Shown: piece by piece, positions 10,191-17,853 of the stretch
How the letters are laid out: the number at the start of each line of letters is the position of its first letter
How positions within the stretch are numbered: position 1 is the first letter of the stretch
From: Parvularculaceae bacterium
Lineage (GTDB): Bacteria; Pseudomonadota; Alphaproteobacteria; Caulobacterales; Parvularculaceae
Direction: 5' to 3'
DNA length: 64,000 nucleotides
Assembly (NCBI GenBank): GCA_028284065.1
Contig: JANQSJ010000007.1
Span: 1 to 64,000 of the forward strand
The notes under the pieces: generated by a model
Told to the model about the DNA's origin: nothing
Database searches by the model: none
What the model saw: the letters and a program-made list of their open reading frames with translations, nothing else
Position numbers and translations under genes: made by a program

Positions 10191-10282
10191 TGTCGTGTCC
10201 CTCCCTTCGCGCAGCGCCGCCGCCCATTGAGGGATCAGCCGCGCGCGTCGCAGGTCGCCGTTCGCCGACAGCAAAGGTCGGG

Positions 10283-10768
10283 TCAGGCGGCCAGCAGTTT
10301 CTCAATGCCGCGCCGCATTGACTGCGGCGTCTCGTTGGGTCCGAAGCGACGCTTCGGTTTGCCGTCGCGATCGACCAGGAACTTGGTGAAATTCCATTTG
10401 ATGTTCTTTGAGCCCGCAAAGCCCGGCCGCGATTTCTTCAGGAACGTCCAGAGCGGATGCGCGCCCGGGCCGTTGACGTCTATTTTCTGGAACATCGGAA
10501 ACGTGACGCCGTAGTTTGCAGTGCAGAAACCAGCGATCTCGTCTGCGTCGCCCGGCTCCTGGTTTCCAAACTGATTGCACGGAAACCCCAGCACCACAAA
10601 GCCATCGTCGGCGTAGTCCCGGTAGAGTTTCTCCAGTCCTTCGTATTGCGGCGTGAACCCGCACTTGCTCGCGACATTGACGATCACCGAGACCTGCCCC
10701 CCATAGGCGCTTAGGTCTGTGTCCGCGCCGGCGAGATCCGTCGCCGAAAAGTCGTAGGCCGAAGTCAT
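10283..10768 (-). CDS. Glutathione peroxidase family protein (Cys type)
   Basis: The 161-aa protein is a thiol peroxidase of the GPx fold. The catalytic tetrad region is visible: Cys36 in NVASKCGFTPQY, Gln70 in PCNQFGNQEP and Trp125 in KWNFTKFLV. The active residue is cysteine, not selenocysteine, so it probably uses thioredoxin as reductant, as most bacterial homologues do; that is family knowledge. The start at 10768 fits the usual N-terminus; an upstream in-frame start at 10858 would add 30 basic residues unlike the family. It precedes the P450-BM3 gene on the same strand and could detoxify lipid peroxides made by or alongside it. Confidence 0.93.
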   Translation of the reverse strand: MTSAYDFSATDLAGADTDLSAYGGQVSVIVNVASKCGFTPQYEGLEKLYRDYADDGFVVLGFPCNQFGNQEPGDADEIAGFCTANYGVTFPMFQKIDVNGPGAHPLWTFLKKSRPGFAGSKNIKWNFTKFLVDRDGKPKRRFGPNETPQSMRRGIEKLLAA

Positions 10769-10997
10769 TTCAGTCCCTTGTGCGCGCCGTTTCCGCGCTT
10801 TTTTCGCGCCGGGGCGGCGCAGATGATCGTTATCGCGAATTTCCGCGCCCGTGTCCAAGCGCTTCGCCTAACATGGCCGACTCCGCAGGCCGCGCGCCTC
10901 CACCTTGCGCACTTGACGCCGACATCCTACAGCGCCCACTTTCGCAGCATCTGCGGAGAAGGCGGGATAAACCGCCCGATCGAGGAGGAACCGCCTA

Positions 10998-11540
10998 ATG
11001 CCGACCCGCAAGGCCAAGGAGCCATCCGAGAGCGCAAGCGAGGCGATCGCCTCCCTGGAGGAGCGCGTCGACGCCATCGCGACCGCTGTCATGGGTACGG
11101 AGGAGTTCGCGAAGACGGCGAACCTCGCCGCCAACCTGCAACTGCGCATGCAGAAGGGCATGGCCGGCCACATGGCGCGTCAGCTTGCGCTCTTCAACAT
11201 GCCGAGCCGGGACGATCTGACGGCGCTCGCGGAACGGGTGATGACGATGGACGAGCGGCTGGTGCGTATTGAGGAGTTGTTGGCCCGCCTCGTCATTGCT
11301 GGCGACGGCGTGAGCAATGTCGCCGGAAACGGCGCAATGGCGAATGGCGCCGCCGCGCCGCGCCCTGCGCGAACCCGCAAGCCGAAACCAAAAGTGGCGG
11401 CGCCGTCCACGGCGAAGCGAACGTCTTCCGACAAGGGCGCCTCAGCGAAACGAAAGACGACGAAGGGCGCAACGACCAAGCGAACCACCAAGAAAACGGC
11501 AGCTCGGACGTCGACCGCCGCCGCGACGCGCGCGACCTGA
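10998..11540 (+). CDS. PHA synthase partner/granule protein with lysine-rich C-terminal tail
   Basis: The 180-aa protein has three parts. A helical N-terminal part (to ~65) resembles phasin/PhaE-type segments. A FNMPSRDDLTALAERV block follows, then a short coiled coil (MDERLVRIEELLARL), of the type found at the synthase-binding end of PhaE/PhaR/PhaM-like proteins. From about residue 118 to the end it is a Lys/Thr/Ala/Pro-rich basic tail containing KRTTKK, like PhaF/PhaM or histone H1 tails. AGGAGG lies 8 bases before the ATG. The class III-type synthase gene begins 49 bp downstream, so it likely forms or regulates that synthase. DNA binding by the tail is inferred. Exact family is uncertain; it is not a canonical PhaE by length. 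Confidence 0.75.
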   Translation: MPTRKAKEPSESASEAIASLEERVDAIATAVMGTEEFAKTANLAANLQLRMQKGMAGHMARQLALFNMPSRDDLTALAERVMTMDERLVRIEELLARLVIAGDGVSNVAGNGAMANGAAAPRPARTRKPKPKVAAPSTAKRTSSDKGASAKRKTTKGATTKRTTKKTAARTSTAAATRAT

Positions 11541-11589
11541 ATGCGACCCGCCGAAGAACGACGCCGCATGCAGGTGAGGAGCGACGCCA

Positions 11590-12696
11590 ATGGCAGCCGG
11601 TAACCGGTCCGCCGGGCAGGCCGAGAAGGACGCCGCTTCGGCGAAGCTTGGCGCGCGCGTAAGGGGGCTGGTCGAAAAGACCATCCAGCGGAACATCAAG
11701 GGCGTCGAATACTTCGCTTCCGCCGCGCCGCCGGTGGGGCTCACCCCGAAAGACACGATCTATAAGCGGGGCACCCTTAATCTCTATCACTATCGGCCGC
11801 AGACGGAGGATGTCTATCGCGTGCCGATCCTCATCGTCATGGCGACGACCAATCGGTCCTACGTTCTCGATATCGCCAAGGGCGCGAGCTTTATCGAGTT
11901 TCTGGTCTCCAATGGCTACGATGTCTATGCGATTGACTGGGACCCGCCGCGGCCCGAAGAGAAGCGCCTCGACCTTGCATCGTATACGCAGGATTTCATT
12001 CCGTCCTGCATCCGAAAGGTGCAGGAGGCGTCGGGCGAAGCGGATGTGACGATCCTTGGCTACTGCATGGGAGGCGTTCTGTCGGTGATCTATGCGGCGA
12101 CGCATCCCGACGGGCCGATGAAGAACCTCGTCTGCTTTACGACGCCGATAAACTGGCACGAAATGGGCCTTTTCAGCGTCTGGTCGGACCGCCAGCATTT
12201 TGACGTCGACCGCCTTGTGGACATGGTCGGCAATGTGCCGCCTGACCTCATCATGACATCGTTCGACATGTTGCGGCCTGTGGGCAAGCCGGCGGCGCGC
12301 GCGCAGCTGTGGGAGAACATGTGGAACGACGCCTATGTCGAAAACTTCCGCAAGTTCGACCGCTGGGCGAACGAGACCCTGCCGCTGGCGGGAGAGTATT
12401 TCCGTCAGACGACGAAGGACCTCATGTGGGGCAACAAGCTCTATAAGGGCGAGCTTGTCGTCGGCGGCAAAAAGGCGGACATCGGACAGATCAAGGCGCC
12501 GCTCCTCCACGCCGTCGCTCAACATGACCATATCATCCCGCGCGGCGCGAGCGCGCCGCTCATCGAACTTGCAGGCTCTGAGGACAAGGAGGAGCTTGTC
12601 CTGAAGGGCGGGCATATCAGCCTTGTGGCGGGCGCGAACGCCGTGCGCCGGCTATGGCCGAGCCTTGATGAATGGCTTTCGGAGAGATCCCTATGA
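11590..12696 (+). CDS. phaC: Class III-type poly(3-hydroxyalkanoate) synthase subunit PhaC
   Basis: The 368-aa alpha/beta hydrolase-fold polymerase has the PhaC lipase-like box GYCMGG with nucleophile Cys159. The acidic residue is in AQHDHIIP and the catalytic His in GGHISLV near 340. Length (~350-370) and the absence of the long N-terminal domain place it with class III/IV catalytic subunits, which need a small partner; the upstream gene is the obvious candidate. The ATG is preceded by AGGTGAGGAG. The stop overlaps the next start (ATGA, 12693-12696). It polymerises (R)-3-hydroxyacyl-CoA on cytoplasmic granules. A separate, larger class I-like synthase lies at 39.6-41.7 kb. Confidence 0.92.
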   Translation: MAAGNRSAGQAEKDAASAKLGARVRGLVEKTIQRNIKGVEYFASAAPPVGLTPKDTIYKRGTLNLYHYRPQTEDVYRVPILIVMATTNRSYVLDIAKGASFIEFLVSNGYDVYAIDWDPPRPEEKRLDLASYTQDFIPSCIRKVQEASGEADVTILGYCMGGVLSVIYAATHPDGPMKNLVCFTTPINWHEMGLFSVWSDRQHFDVDRLVDMVGNVPPDLIMTSFDMLRPVGKPAARAQLWENMWNDAYVENFRKFDRWANETLPLAGEYFRQTTKDLMWGNKLYKGELVVGGKKADIGQIKAPLLHAVAQHDHIIPRGASAPLIELAGSEDKEELVLKGGHISLVAGANAVRRLWPSLDEWLSERSL

Positions 12697-13274
12697 CGAC
12701 GGAGCGATTGCCGAAGACGGCCGAACTTGAGGGCGGCGCGGTGATGCTGCGGCGCATGGAGGCGGATGATGGGGCGGCTTTGCTCGCCTTCGCCGCGGCG
12801 ACGCCGGCCCACGATCTCCTGTTCATGCCCCGCGACATCACCGAGCCGAAAGTCGCGGAGGCCTGGTTGCGGGCCGACGCGCGCGGCGACATCACGACCA
12901 TCATCGCGCTCGACGCGCAGGACGACGCATCGCCAATCCTTGGCTGCGCAGGGCTCTTCCGCGATCCGCATTCCTGGTCGCCGCATGTGGGCGAGCTGCG
13001 TGTCCTCGTCTCGCCGGACGCGCGCGCCAAAGGCCTTGGCCGCACGCTCATCCAGGAGGCGTTTCTCGTCGCCGTGGGGGAGGGACTGAAGAAGCTCACC
13101 GCCCAGATGACGGTCGACCAGAAAGGCGCCATCGCGATTTTCGAGGAACTCGGATTTCGCGGCGAGGCGCTCCTGAAGGATCACGTCATCGACAAGGACG
13201 GCGCCGCGCACGACATCGTCATCCTGTCGTGCGACGTCGACCGGGCGGCGTCGCAAAAATCGGCCTACGGATAA
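12693..13274 (+). CDS. GNAT-family N-acetyltransferase
   Basis: The 193-aa protein has a GNAT acetyl-CoA fold: a VGELRVLVSPDARAKGLGRTL strand-loop-helix (about residues 103-123) carries the pyrophosphate-binding RxxGxG/A-type loop, followed by the typical FEELGFR motif near 153-159. The ATG at 12693 overlaps the PhaC stop and is served by GGAGAG at 12680-12685; an earlier ATG at 12672 has no such signal. Translational coupling to the synthase suggests a linked function, for example acetylation of a granule or synthase protein, but the substrate cannot be read from the sequence. Confidence 0.85.
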   Translation: MTTERLPKTAELEGGAVMLRRMEADDGAALLAFAAATPAHDLLFMPRDITEPKVAEAWLRADARGDITTIIALDAQDDASPILGCAGLFRDPHSWSPHVGELRVLVSPDARAKGLGRTLIQEAFLVAVGEGLKKLTAQMTVDQKGAIAIFEELGFRGEALLKDHVIDKDGAAHDIVILSCDVDRAASQKSAYG

Positions 13275-13481
13275 GAAAGCATATAATCGTTATACGAATT
13301 GACCGCCGACCTGGCGCGCGGCTGGCGCGTCAGTAACTTCTTATTAACAGTTTTCGCTGCATCGCAACAGGGATCGCGCCCCGAATGCGACGGCGCATTT
13401 TCTTCGCAAATATGTAAAACCGGCACTCGCATGGCGGGCCGTTACGTGCGACACTATGGCCGTTGAGTCGCATGAGGCCGC

Positions 13482-14285
13482 ATGTCTGAGAGCCAGTTGA
13501 ACCTGTCCCGTCCGCCCCTTCCGTATGCGCTGCTGGAGGCGGGCAGAGCGCTTGGCGAAATGTCGCTTCTGCCCGCGGCGGAACTGCCGCTCAGCCTTGC
13601 GCCGACCGGGGATGGCCACTCGGTCGTCGTCTGCCCGGGGTTTCTGACGAGCGATCGCGCGACAGGATTCCTTAGGCGCTTTATCCGCAGCAAGGGCTAT
13701 AACGTCTACGGATGGAATCTCGGCCGCAATCTCGGCCCCGGCCATGAGGGCCGGAACATGGACGAGCTTGCGGACTGGGTCCTCAATGTCTATCGCCAGT
13801 CGCGCCGGCGGGTGTCGCTCGTCGGATGGTCGCTCGGCGGCGTCATGGCGCGCGAACTCGCCAAACGCATGCCGGACGTCATCCGCCAGGTGATTACACT
13901 CGGCAGCCCGATCGCCGGCCAGCCGGAGGCGTCAACTATCGCCTGGGTCTATGACCGGGTCGCCGGGCCGCTCGATGAAGCCTCGCCGGAAATGCAGATG
14001 CTGATCGACCGTCTGCACCATCCGCCGGAATACACGCCCTCGACGGCGATCTTTTCAAAGACCGACGGCATTGTCCCGTGGCGCGGCTGCATTGAGCGTG
14101 AAGCGCCGCTGACGGACAATATCGAAGTGGTCGCGAGCCATTGCGGCCTCGGCGTCAATCCGTTTGTCTTCTTTGCCGTGGCGGACCGGTTGGCGTTGCC
14201 CGAAACCGAATGGTCGCCCTTCGACCGGCGGGCTTCCGCCTGGCGGCGCGTCGCCTATCCGACGGCCGGGCACGTCTACGGCTGA
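13482..14285 (+). CDS. Alpha/beta hydrolase, lipase-like (PGAP1/TAG-lipase-like)
   Basis: The 267-aa protein is a serine hydrolase. VVVCPGFLTSD forms the oxyanion region, GWSLGG holds nucleophile Ser118, the acid is in KTDGIVPW (~Asp199) and the catalytic His in ASHCGLGVNP (~219). No signal peptide is evident, so it is probably cytoplasmic. The HCGLGVNP ending is shared by triacylglycerol-lipase-like proteins that often neighbour wax ester synthase/DGAT genes. It lies between the PHA operon and the wax synthase operon, so turnover of storage lipid is a reasonable guess. A 207-bp upstream region containing a TATAA/TTATA repeat (~13281-13293) separates it from the GNAT gene. Confidence 0.8.
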   Translation: MSESQLNLSRPPLPYALLEAGRALGEMSLLPAAELPLSLAPTGDGHSVVVCPGFLTSDRATGFLRRFIRSKGYNVYGWNLGRNLGPGHEGRNMDELADWVLNVYRQSRRRVSLVGWSLGGVMARELAKRMPDVIRQVITLGSPIAGQPEASTIAWVYDRVAGPLDEASPEMQMLIDRLHHPPEYTPSTAIFSKTDGIVPWRGCIEREAPLTDNIEVVASHCGLGVNPFVFFAVADRLALPETEWSPFDRRASAWRRVAYPTAGHVYG

Positions 14286-14293
14286 CCGCCTTT

Positions 14294-14330
14294 CCAAAAA
14301 AAGGGCCGCGCTGTCGCGTGGCCCTTCGTT
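14294..14330. terminator. Bidirectional rho-independent terminator
   Basis: The stem AAGGGCC (14301-14307) pairs with GGCCCTT (14320-14326), with an extra GCG/CGC step beyond a two-base bulge. It is flanked by seven A residues on the left and CGTTTT on the right. It sits between the convergent lipase-like gene and the phasin-like gene, and the A/T runs suit termination from both sides. Confidence 0.8.
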
Positions 14331-14378
14331 TTGCAGATGTTGAGTCACCGTCGCGCATGCGCCCACGGCGTTGTTTGG

Positions 14379-14819
14379 TTACGCGTCGGCGCCGTGGCGA
14401 ACGCGATCGCGCAGGTTGGCGAGATAGTCCGCCACCGGCTCCATCGACTCGCGCGAGCCGGTCGCCGTGAGCGATGCGACTTCGCGCACCTGAGCGACGT
14501 TGCGCTCAATGCCCTCGCGCAGGGCGTCGCGCTGGATGCGCATGGAATCGGTGAGCGAGTCCGCCTGCATCACGTCGCGCAGCGCCTCGAACGTGGCGTC
14601 AGTGTTGTCCTGCGCATTGCCGATGAGCGTCATCAGGATGTCGCGACGTTTCTCGTCGGCGATCGAGCCGGATTCGGCGAGAGCCGCGCCAGCTTCACGG
14701 AAGCCCGCCTGGATACGCTCCAGGATCGGCTCGACCGTCGTTTCAGCCTGCGTTTCGGCGGCCTTCCTGGCCGTCGTCTTCTTGGCGGTTTTCTTGGTCG
14801 TCTTTTTCGCGGTGGCCAT
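14379..14819 (-). CDS. Phasin-like protein with lysine-rich N-terminal tail
   Basis: The 146-aa protein begins with a histone-like stretch (KKTTKK at 5-10, then more KKT/RK repeats to ~20). It continues as an amphipathic, glycine-poor helical protein typical of phasins that coat PHA or lipid granules. There is no cysteine or enzyme motif. It is the third gene of a minus-strand run after wax ester synthase/DGAT and a hydrolase (gaps of 23 and 29 bp), so it is probably co-transcribed with them. The helical part suggests granule coating and the basic tail suggests nucleic-acid contact; both are inference from composition. It could instead be a general stress-related helical protein. Confidence 0.65.
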   Translation of the reverse strand: MATAKKTTKKTAKKTTARKAAETQAETTVEPILERIQAGFREAGAALAESGSIADEKRRDILMTLIGNAQDNTDATFEALRDVMQADSLTDSMRIQRDALREGIERNVAQVREVASLTATGSRESMEPVADYLANLRDRVRHGADA

Positions 14820-14848
14820 GTCTCGTACTCCTCAGGTTGCAGTTTCAA

Positions 14849-15790
14849 TCAGGCGGGTTCGGTTTCGCGGGGCGCCGTTTCGCCTGGGGCGGCGCCGCCT
14901 TCAGCCGAGCGAAGATGCCCGGCCAGCAAGTCGTTAATCCGCGGCAGGAATTTCGGCGGCAGATCGTGGGCCATGCCGTCGATGATCTCCACGCGCGCGC
15001 CGGGAACGCTCGCGGCGATGTCGAGCCCGGCGCGCAGCGGCGTCAGCGGGTCGATAGACCCGTGAATGACAAGCGTCGGCGCCTCGACCCGCCGCGCGAA
15101 CCGTCGCAGATCGCCGGTAGCGATGATCGCCGCGATCTGGCGGCGGATGCCGGCGGGATAGGTGCAGCGGTCGACGGCGCCGGCGATGCGGGCGCGGAAT
15201 TCGTCGGGGTCATTGCCGCCGTCCGGCGTGCCGATCATGTTCCAGAGCGCGACCGAGCGATCGATGAGTTCCTCGCGCGTGCGCGGCCTCGTCCGGACCG
15301 CGAATATCTCCTGCAGGATCTTCGGGTCGGCTTTCGGCAGCGACGGATTGTTCGTGCTCGACATGATTGTCGTAAGCGAGATCACCCGGTCCTTGTGATT
15401 GGCAGAAAGGATTTGGCCGATCATCCCGCCCATGGAGACGCCGACAACGTGCGCCGCGTCGATGTCAAAGGCGTCGAGGACGCCGACGCTGTCGCGCGCC
15501 ATGTCTTCGAGCGTGTAGGGCGCGAGCGCGCTCGCGAACGGCAGGCGCGACAGGACGGCGAACGCCGTCGGCCGCGGCGCGCGCTTCGCGTGCAGCTTCT
15601 GCGACAGGCCGACATCGCGATTGTCCATGGCGAGGACGCGGTAGCCTGCGTCCGCAAGCGCATCGACGAAGGCGTGGGGCCAGTGCGTCAGCTGCGCGGC
15701 GAGCCCCATGATGAGGAGAACGGCCGGACCGTCTTTCGGTCCGTGCGTCTCCACCTCGATGTCGATGCCGTTCGCCTTGATCAGCGGCAT
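14849..15790 (-). CDS. Alpha/beta hydrolase (esterase/PHA-depolymerase-like)
   Basis: The 313-aa protein has an alpha/beta hydrolase fold: LLIMGLAAQLTHW forms the oxyanion strand, GVSMGG carries nucleophile Ser119, the acid is in HGSIDPLTP (~Asp247), and the His is in DGMAHDLPP (~276). No export signal is present. Family members include esterases and intracellular PHA or haloalkane-type hydrolases, so the substrate is open. The gene is sandwiched between the wax synthase/DGAT and phasin-like genes with short gaps, which points to storage-lipid mobilisation. The C-terminus is a short Ala/Pro/Glu-rich extension. Confidence 0.83.
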   Translation of the reverse strand: MPLIKANGIDIEVETHGPKDGPAVLLIMGLAAQLTHWPHAFVDALADAGYRVLAMDNRDVGLSQKLHAKRAPRPTAFAVLSRLPFASALAPYTLEDMARDSVGVLDAFDIDAAHVVGVSMGGMIGQILSANHKDRVISLTTIMSSTNNPSLPKADPKILQEIFAVRTRPRTREELIDRSVALWNMIGTPDGGNDPDEFRARIAGAVDRCTYPAGIRRQIAAIIATGDLRRFARRVEAPTLVIHGSIDPLTPLRAGLDIAASVPGARVEIIDGMAHDLPPKFLPRINDLLAGHLRSAEGGAAPGETAPRETEPA

Positions 15791-15813
15791 GGTTAATGTC
15801 CTCCGTCCACGGC

Positions 15814-17592
15814 TTAGTGAATAGTCGGCGATGCGCCGCCATCTGCGCCGGCCGAAACGACAGCCTCCTGATCGGCCGCCAGCGCCGCGGCCTGCGCGAG
15901 CCAGCCGTCGCGGGCCGGGCGGCCGCGAAGCCCGAGCGCCTCGTCCAGTTCATCGACCTGCGAGGGCGTGAGGGCGGCGAGCTGTTCAAACGTCTTCAGG
16001 CCGGCATTGCGCAGCCGTTCGGCGAGCCGCGCGCCGACCCCCTTGATGCGGGTCAGGTCATCTTCGCGGCGCCCCGCCGGCGCGGCCTTCGGCGCCGCGC
16101 CGTTGGCGGCCTTGCGCACGCGCTTCTTCTCCGTGCGCGGCTTCACCGCGGCGGCGTAAAGTTCGTCGAACGACGCCTGCAGGCAGTCGCGGTAAAAGGC
16201 GGGGTCGGGCAGCATTTCCCGGCAGCCGGTCAGCGTGACGGCGATCTGGCCGCAATAGCTGGTGACGGCATGGAAGAGCCCCATGGAGTCCATCACCGGG
16301 CCGATGCCGTAGGCGCTGACGAGCCGCGCGCCCGCCATGTAAAGAGGGACCTGCGGCCCCGGCACATTTGTAACGACCGTGTTGAACATGGGCGACAGGC
16401 GATTGGCGAGGCCGAGACGCGAGTAGAGACGGGCGGAGACGCCGGACACCATTGCGGGCGCGAGGTTCGAGGCTTCCGACAGCTCCCGCGCGCCGACGGC
16501 TTTCGACATCGCTTTCTGGTTCGCCGCGACATCGTGCGTGTAATGAAGCCGCGCCAGCGGATCGGCGATATGCGTGCCGAGCGGGATGGAAAGCGCCGTC
16601 ACCTGGTTGCCCAGGGCGTTCTTCTCGTCTTTCGTCCGCACCGAGACGGGCGCCATGGCGATAAGCGACTCCTTCGGGAGTTCATCCTTCGCCTTCAGAT
16701 AGTTGCGCAGGCCCCCGCCGACGATGGCGAGGACAGCGTCGTTTACTGTCGCGCCGGGAATCCGCTTACGGATTTTTTTGATGTCGTCGAGGTCGAATAC
16801 GACGCCATCGACAACGCGGTTGCTGGAGACAATTCCGTTAAAGCGCGTGCGCGGCACTTTCGCGCCAAGAAGTTTGATCTCGCCCGAGGTGAGGCCGCTT
16901 GCGAATTTCAATGCGCCAGGCGCCATGCGACGCGCGACCCGCAAGCCGTAGAACGGCTTGGTGACATTGTTGAAGTTCGCGCGGGCGATGAGCTCAAGAT
17001 CGCTTGGCTCGCGCCGCGGCGTCCAGGGGCCGACTTCCTCTTCGACCTCTTCGTCCGGCGCCAGGCTATGGATCGCTTCGGCGATGTCGACGCCGGACGC
17101 GCCGTCGATGGCGCAGTGATGCACCTTGGCGACGATCGCATAGGACCCCTTCGGAATGTTCGGGATGTTGTCGAGGCCCTCGACGACCGTGAACTCCCAG
17201 AGCGGCTTCGACATATCGAGCGGCCGGGCGTGCAGACGCGCAATCTGTATGCAGAGCTGACGCCAGTCGCCGGGATGCGGCAGGGCGATATGGCGGATGT
17301 GAAACTCGATATCGAAATCCGGATCGTCGACCCAGTAGGGATGATCATAGCCGAGCGGCACGCGCTTCAGCTTCTGACGAAAGGTCTTCGCCCTGTGCAG
17401 GCGCTCCTCGACGTGGGCGAGGATATCCTTGAAGCGGACCTTGCCGCCGGGCGCCGTGGACGGATCGTAAATCTTGCAATCGCCGATATGCATCGGCGTG
17501 CGCGGGCCTTCCGCATAGGCGAAGAGGGCGTCGAGGCCGGTCAGTTGCTCCGGCGACCATTCGCGGATGAGGTCTCCAAGGCGTTTCGCCAT
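15814..17592 (-). CDS. Wax ester synthase/diacylglycerol acyltransferase with C-terminal HhH module
   Basis: The 592-aa protein belongs to the bifunctional WS/DGAT family that makes wax esters or triacylglycerol from acyl-CoA. The catalytic HHCAIDG (HHxxxDG) is at 158-164, KPLWE at 129-133, and the conserved NVPGPQVPLYMAG block is near 410. Normal members end at ~460-500 aa. This one continues through a basic linker (EKKRVRK) into a helix-hairpin-helix module of about 60 residues (DDLTRIKGVGARLAERL, then a GLRGR turn and WLAQAAAL). That module is otherwise seen on NuoE or L21-type proteins and on the small protein at 58.5 kb. It heads a three-gene minus-strand operon with a hydrolase and a phasin-like protein. 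Confidence 0.93.
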   Translation of the reverse strand: MAKRLGDLIREWSPEQLTGLDALFAYAEGPRTPMHIGDCKIYDPSTAPGGKVRFKDILAHVEERLHRAKTFRQKLKRVPLGYDHPYWVDDPDFDIEFHIRHIALPHPGDWRQLCIQIARLHARPLDMSKPLWEFTVVEGLDNIPNIPKGSYAIVAKVHHCAIDGASGVDIAEAIHSLAPDEEVEEEVGPWTPRREPSDLELIARANFNNVTKPFYGLRVARRMAPGALKFASGLTSGEIKLLGAKVPRTRFNGIVSSNRVVDGVVFDLDDIKKIRKRIPGATVNDAVLAIVGGGLRNYLKAKDELPKESLIAMAPVSVRTKDEKNALGNQVTALSIPLGTHIADPLARLHYTHDVAANQKAMSKAVGARELSEASNLAPAMVSGVSARLYSRLGLANRLSPMFNTVVTNVPGPQVPLYMAGARLVSAYGIGPVMDSMGLFHAVTSYCGQIAVTLTGCREMLPDPAFYRDCLQASFDELYAAAVKPRTEKKRVRKAANGAAPKAAPAGRREDDLTRIKGVGARLAERLRNAGLKTFEQLAALTPSQVDELDEALGLRGRPARDGWLAQAAALAADQEAVVSAGADGGASPTIH

Positions 17593-17853
17593 TCTTCTTT
17601 TCCTCCCGATCCTTGTTCTCCTGAACGGCGCGCCAACGCGCGCGCGGCCGTCCGGACGGATTTCATGGCCGGAGAATATACAAAAATAGAGTTGAGTCTA
17701 GTAATTTTGTGCGATGCAAAAATATCGCCCAAGGCCAATGACTTACGCCAAGCTGAATTCCCTTCCGCGATCTGAGTGGACCTTTGGCATTGGCCGGAAA
17801 CGTTGGCTTTATCGGGCCACCGCTTTTCAGGCGCATAAAGACCGTCCGGGCCT

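Noticed and set aside
15796-17775. A 659-codon open frame on the plus strand opposite the wax synthase/DGAT gene
   Set aside because: It is a GC-rich antisense shadow: the translation is Arg/Ala/Asp-rich without domains, while the minus strand encodes a clear WS/DGAT with catalytic motifs. Similar shadows at 1549-2862 and 11293-12615 were rejected for the same reason.
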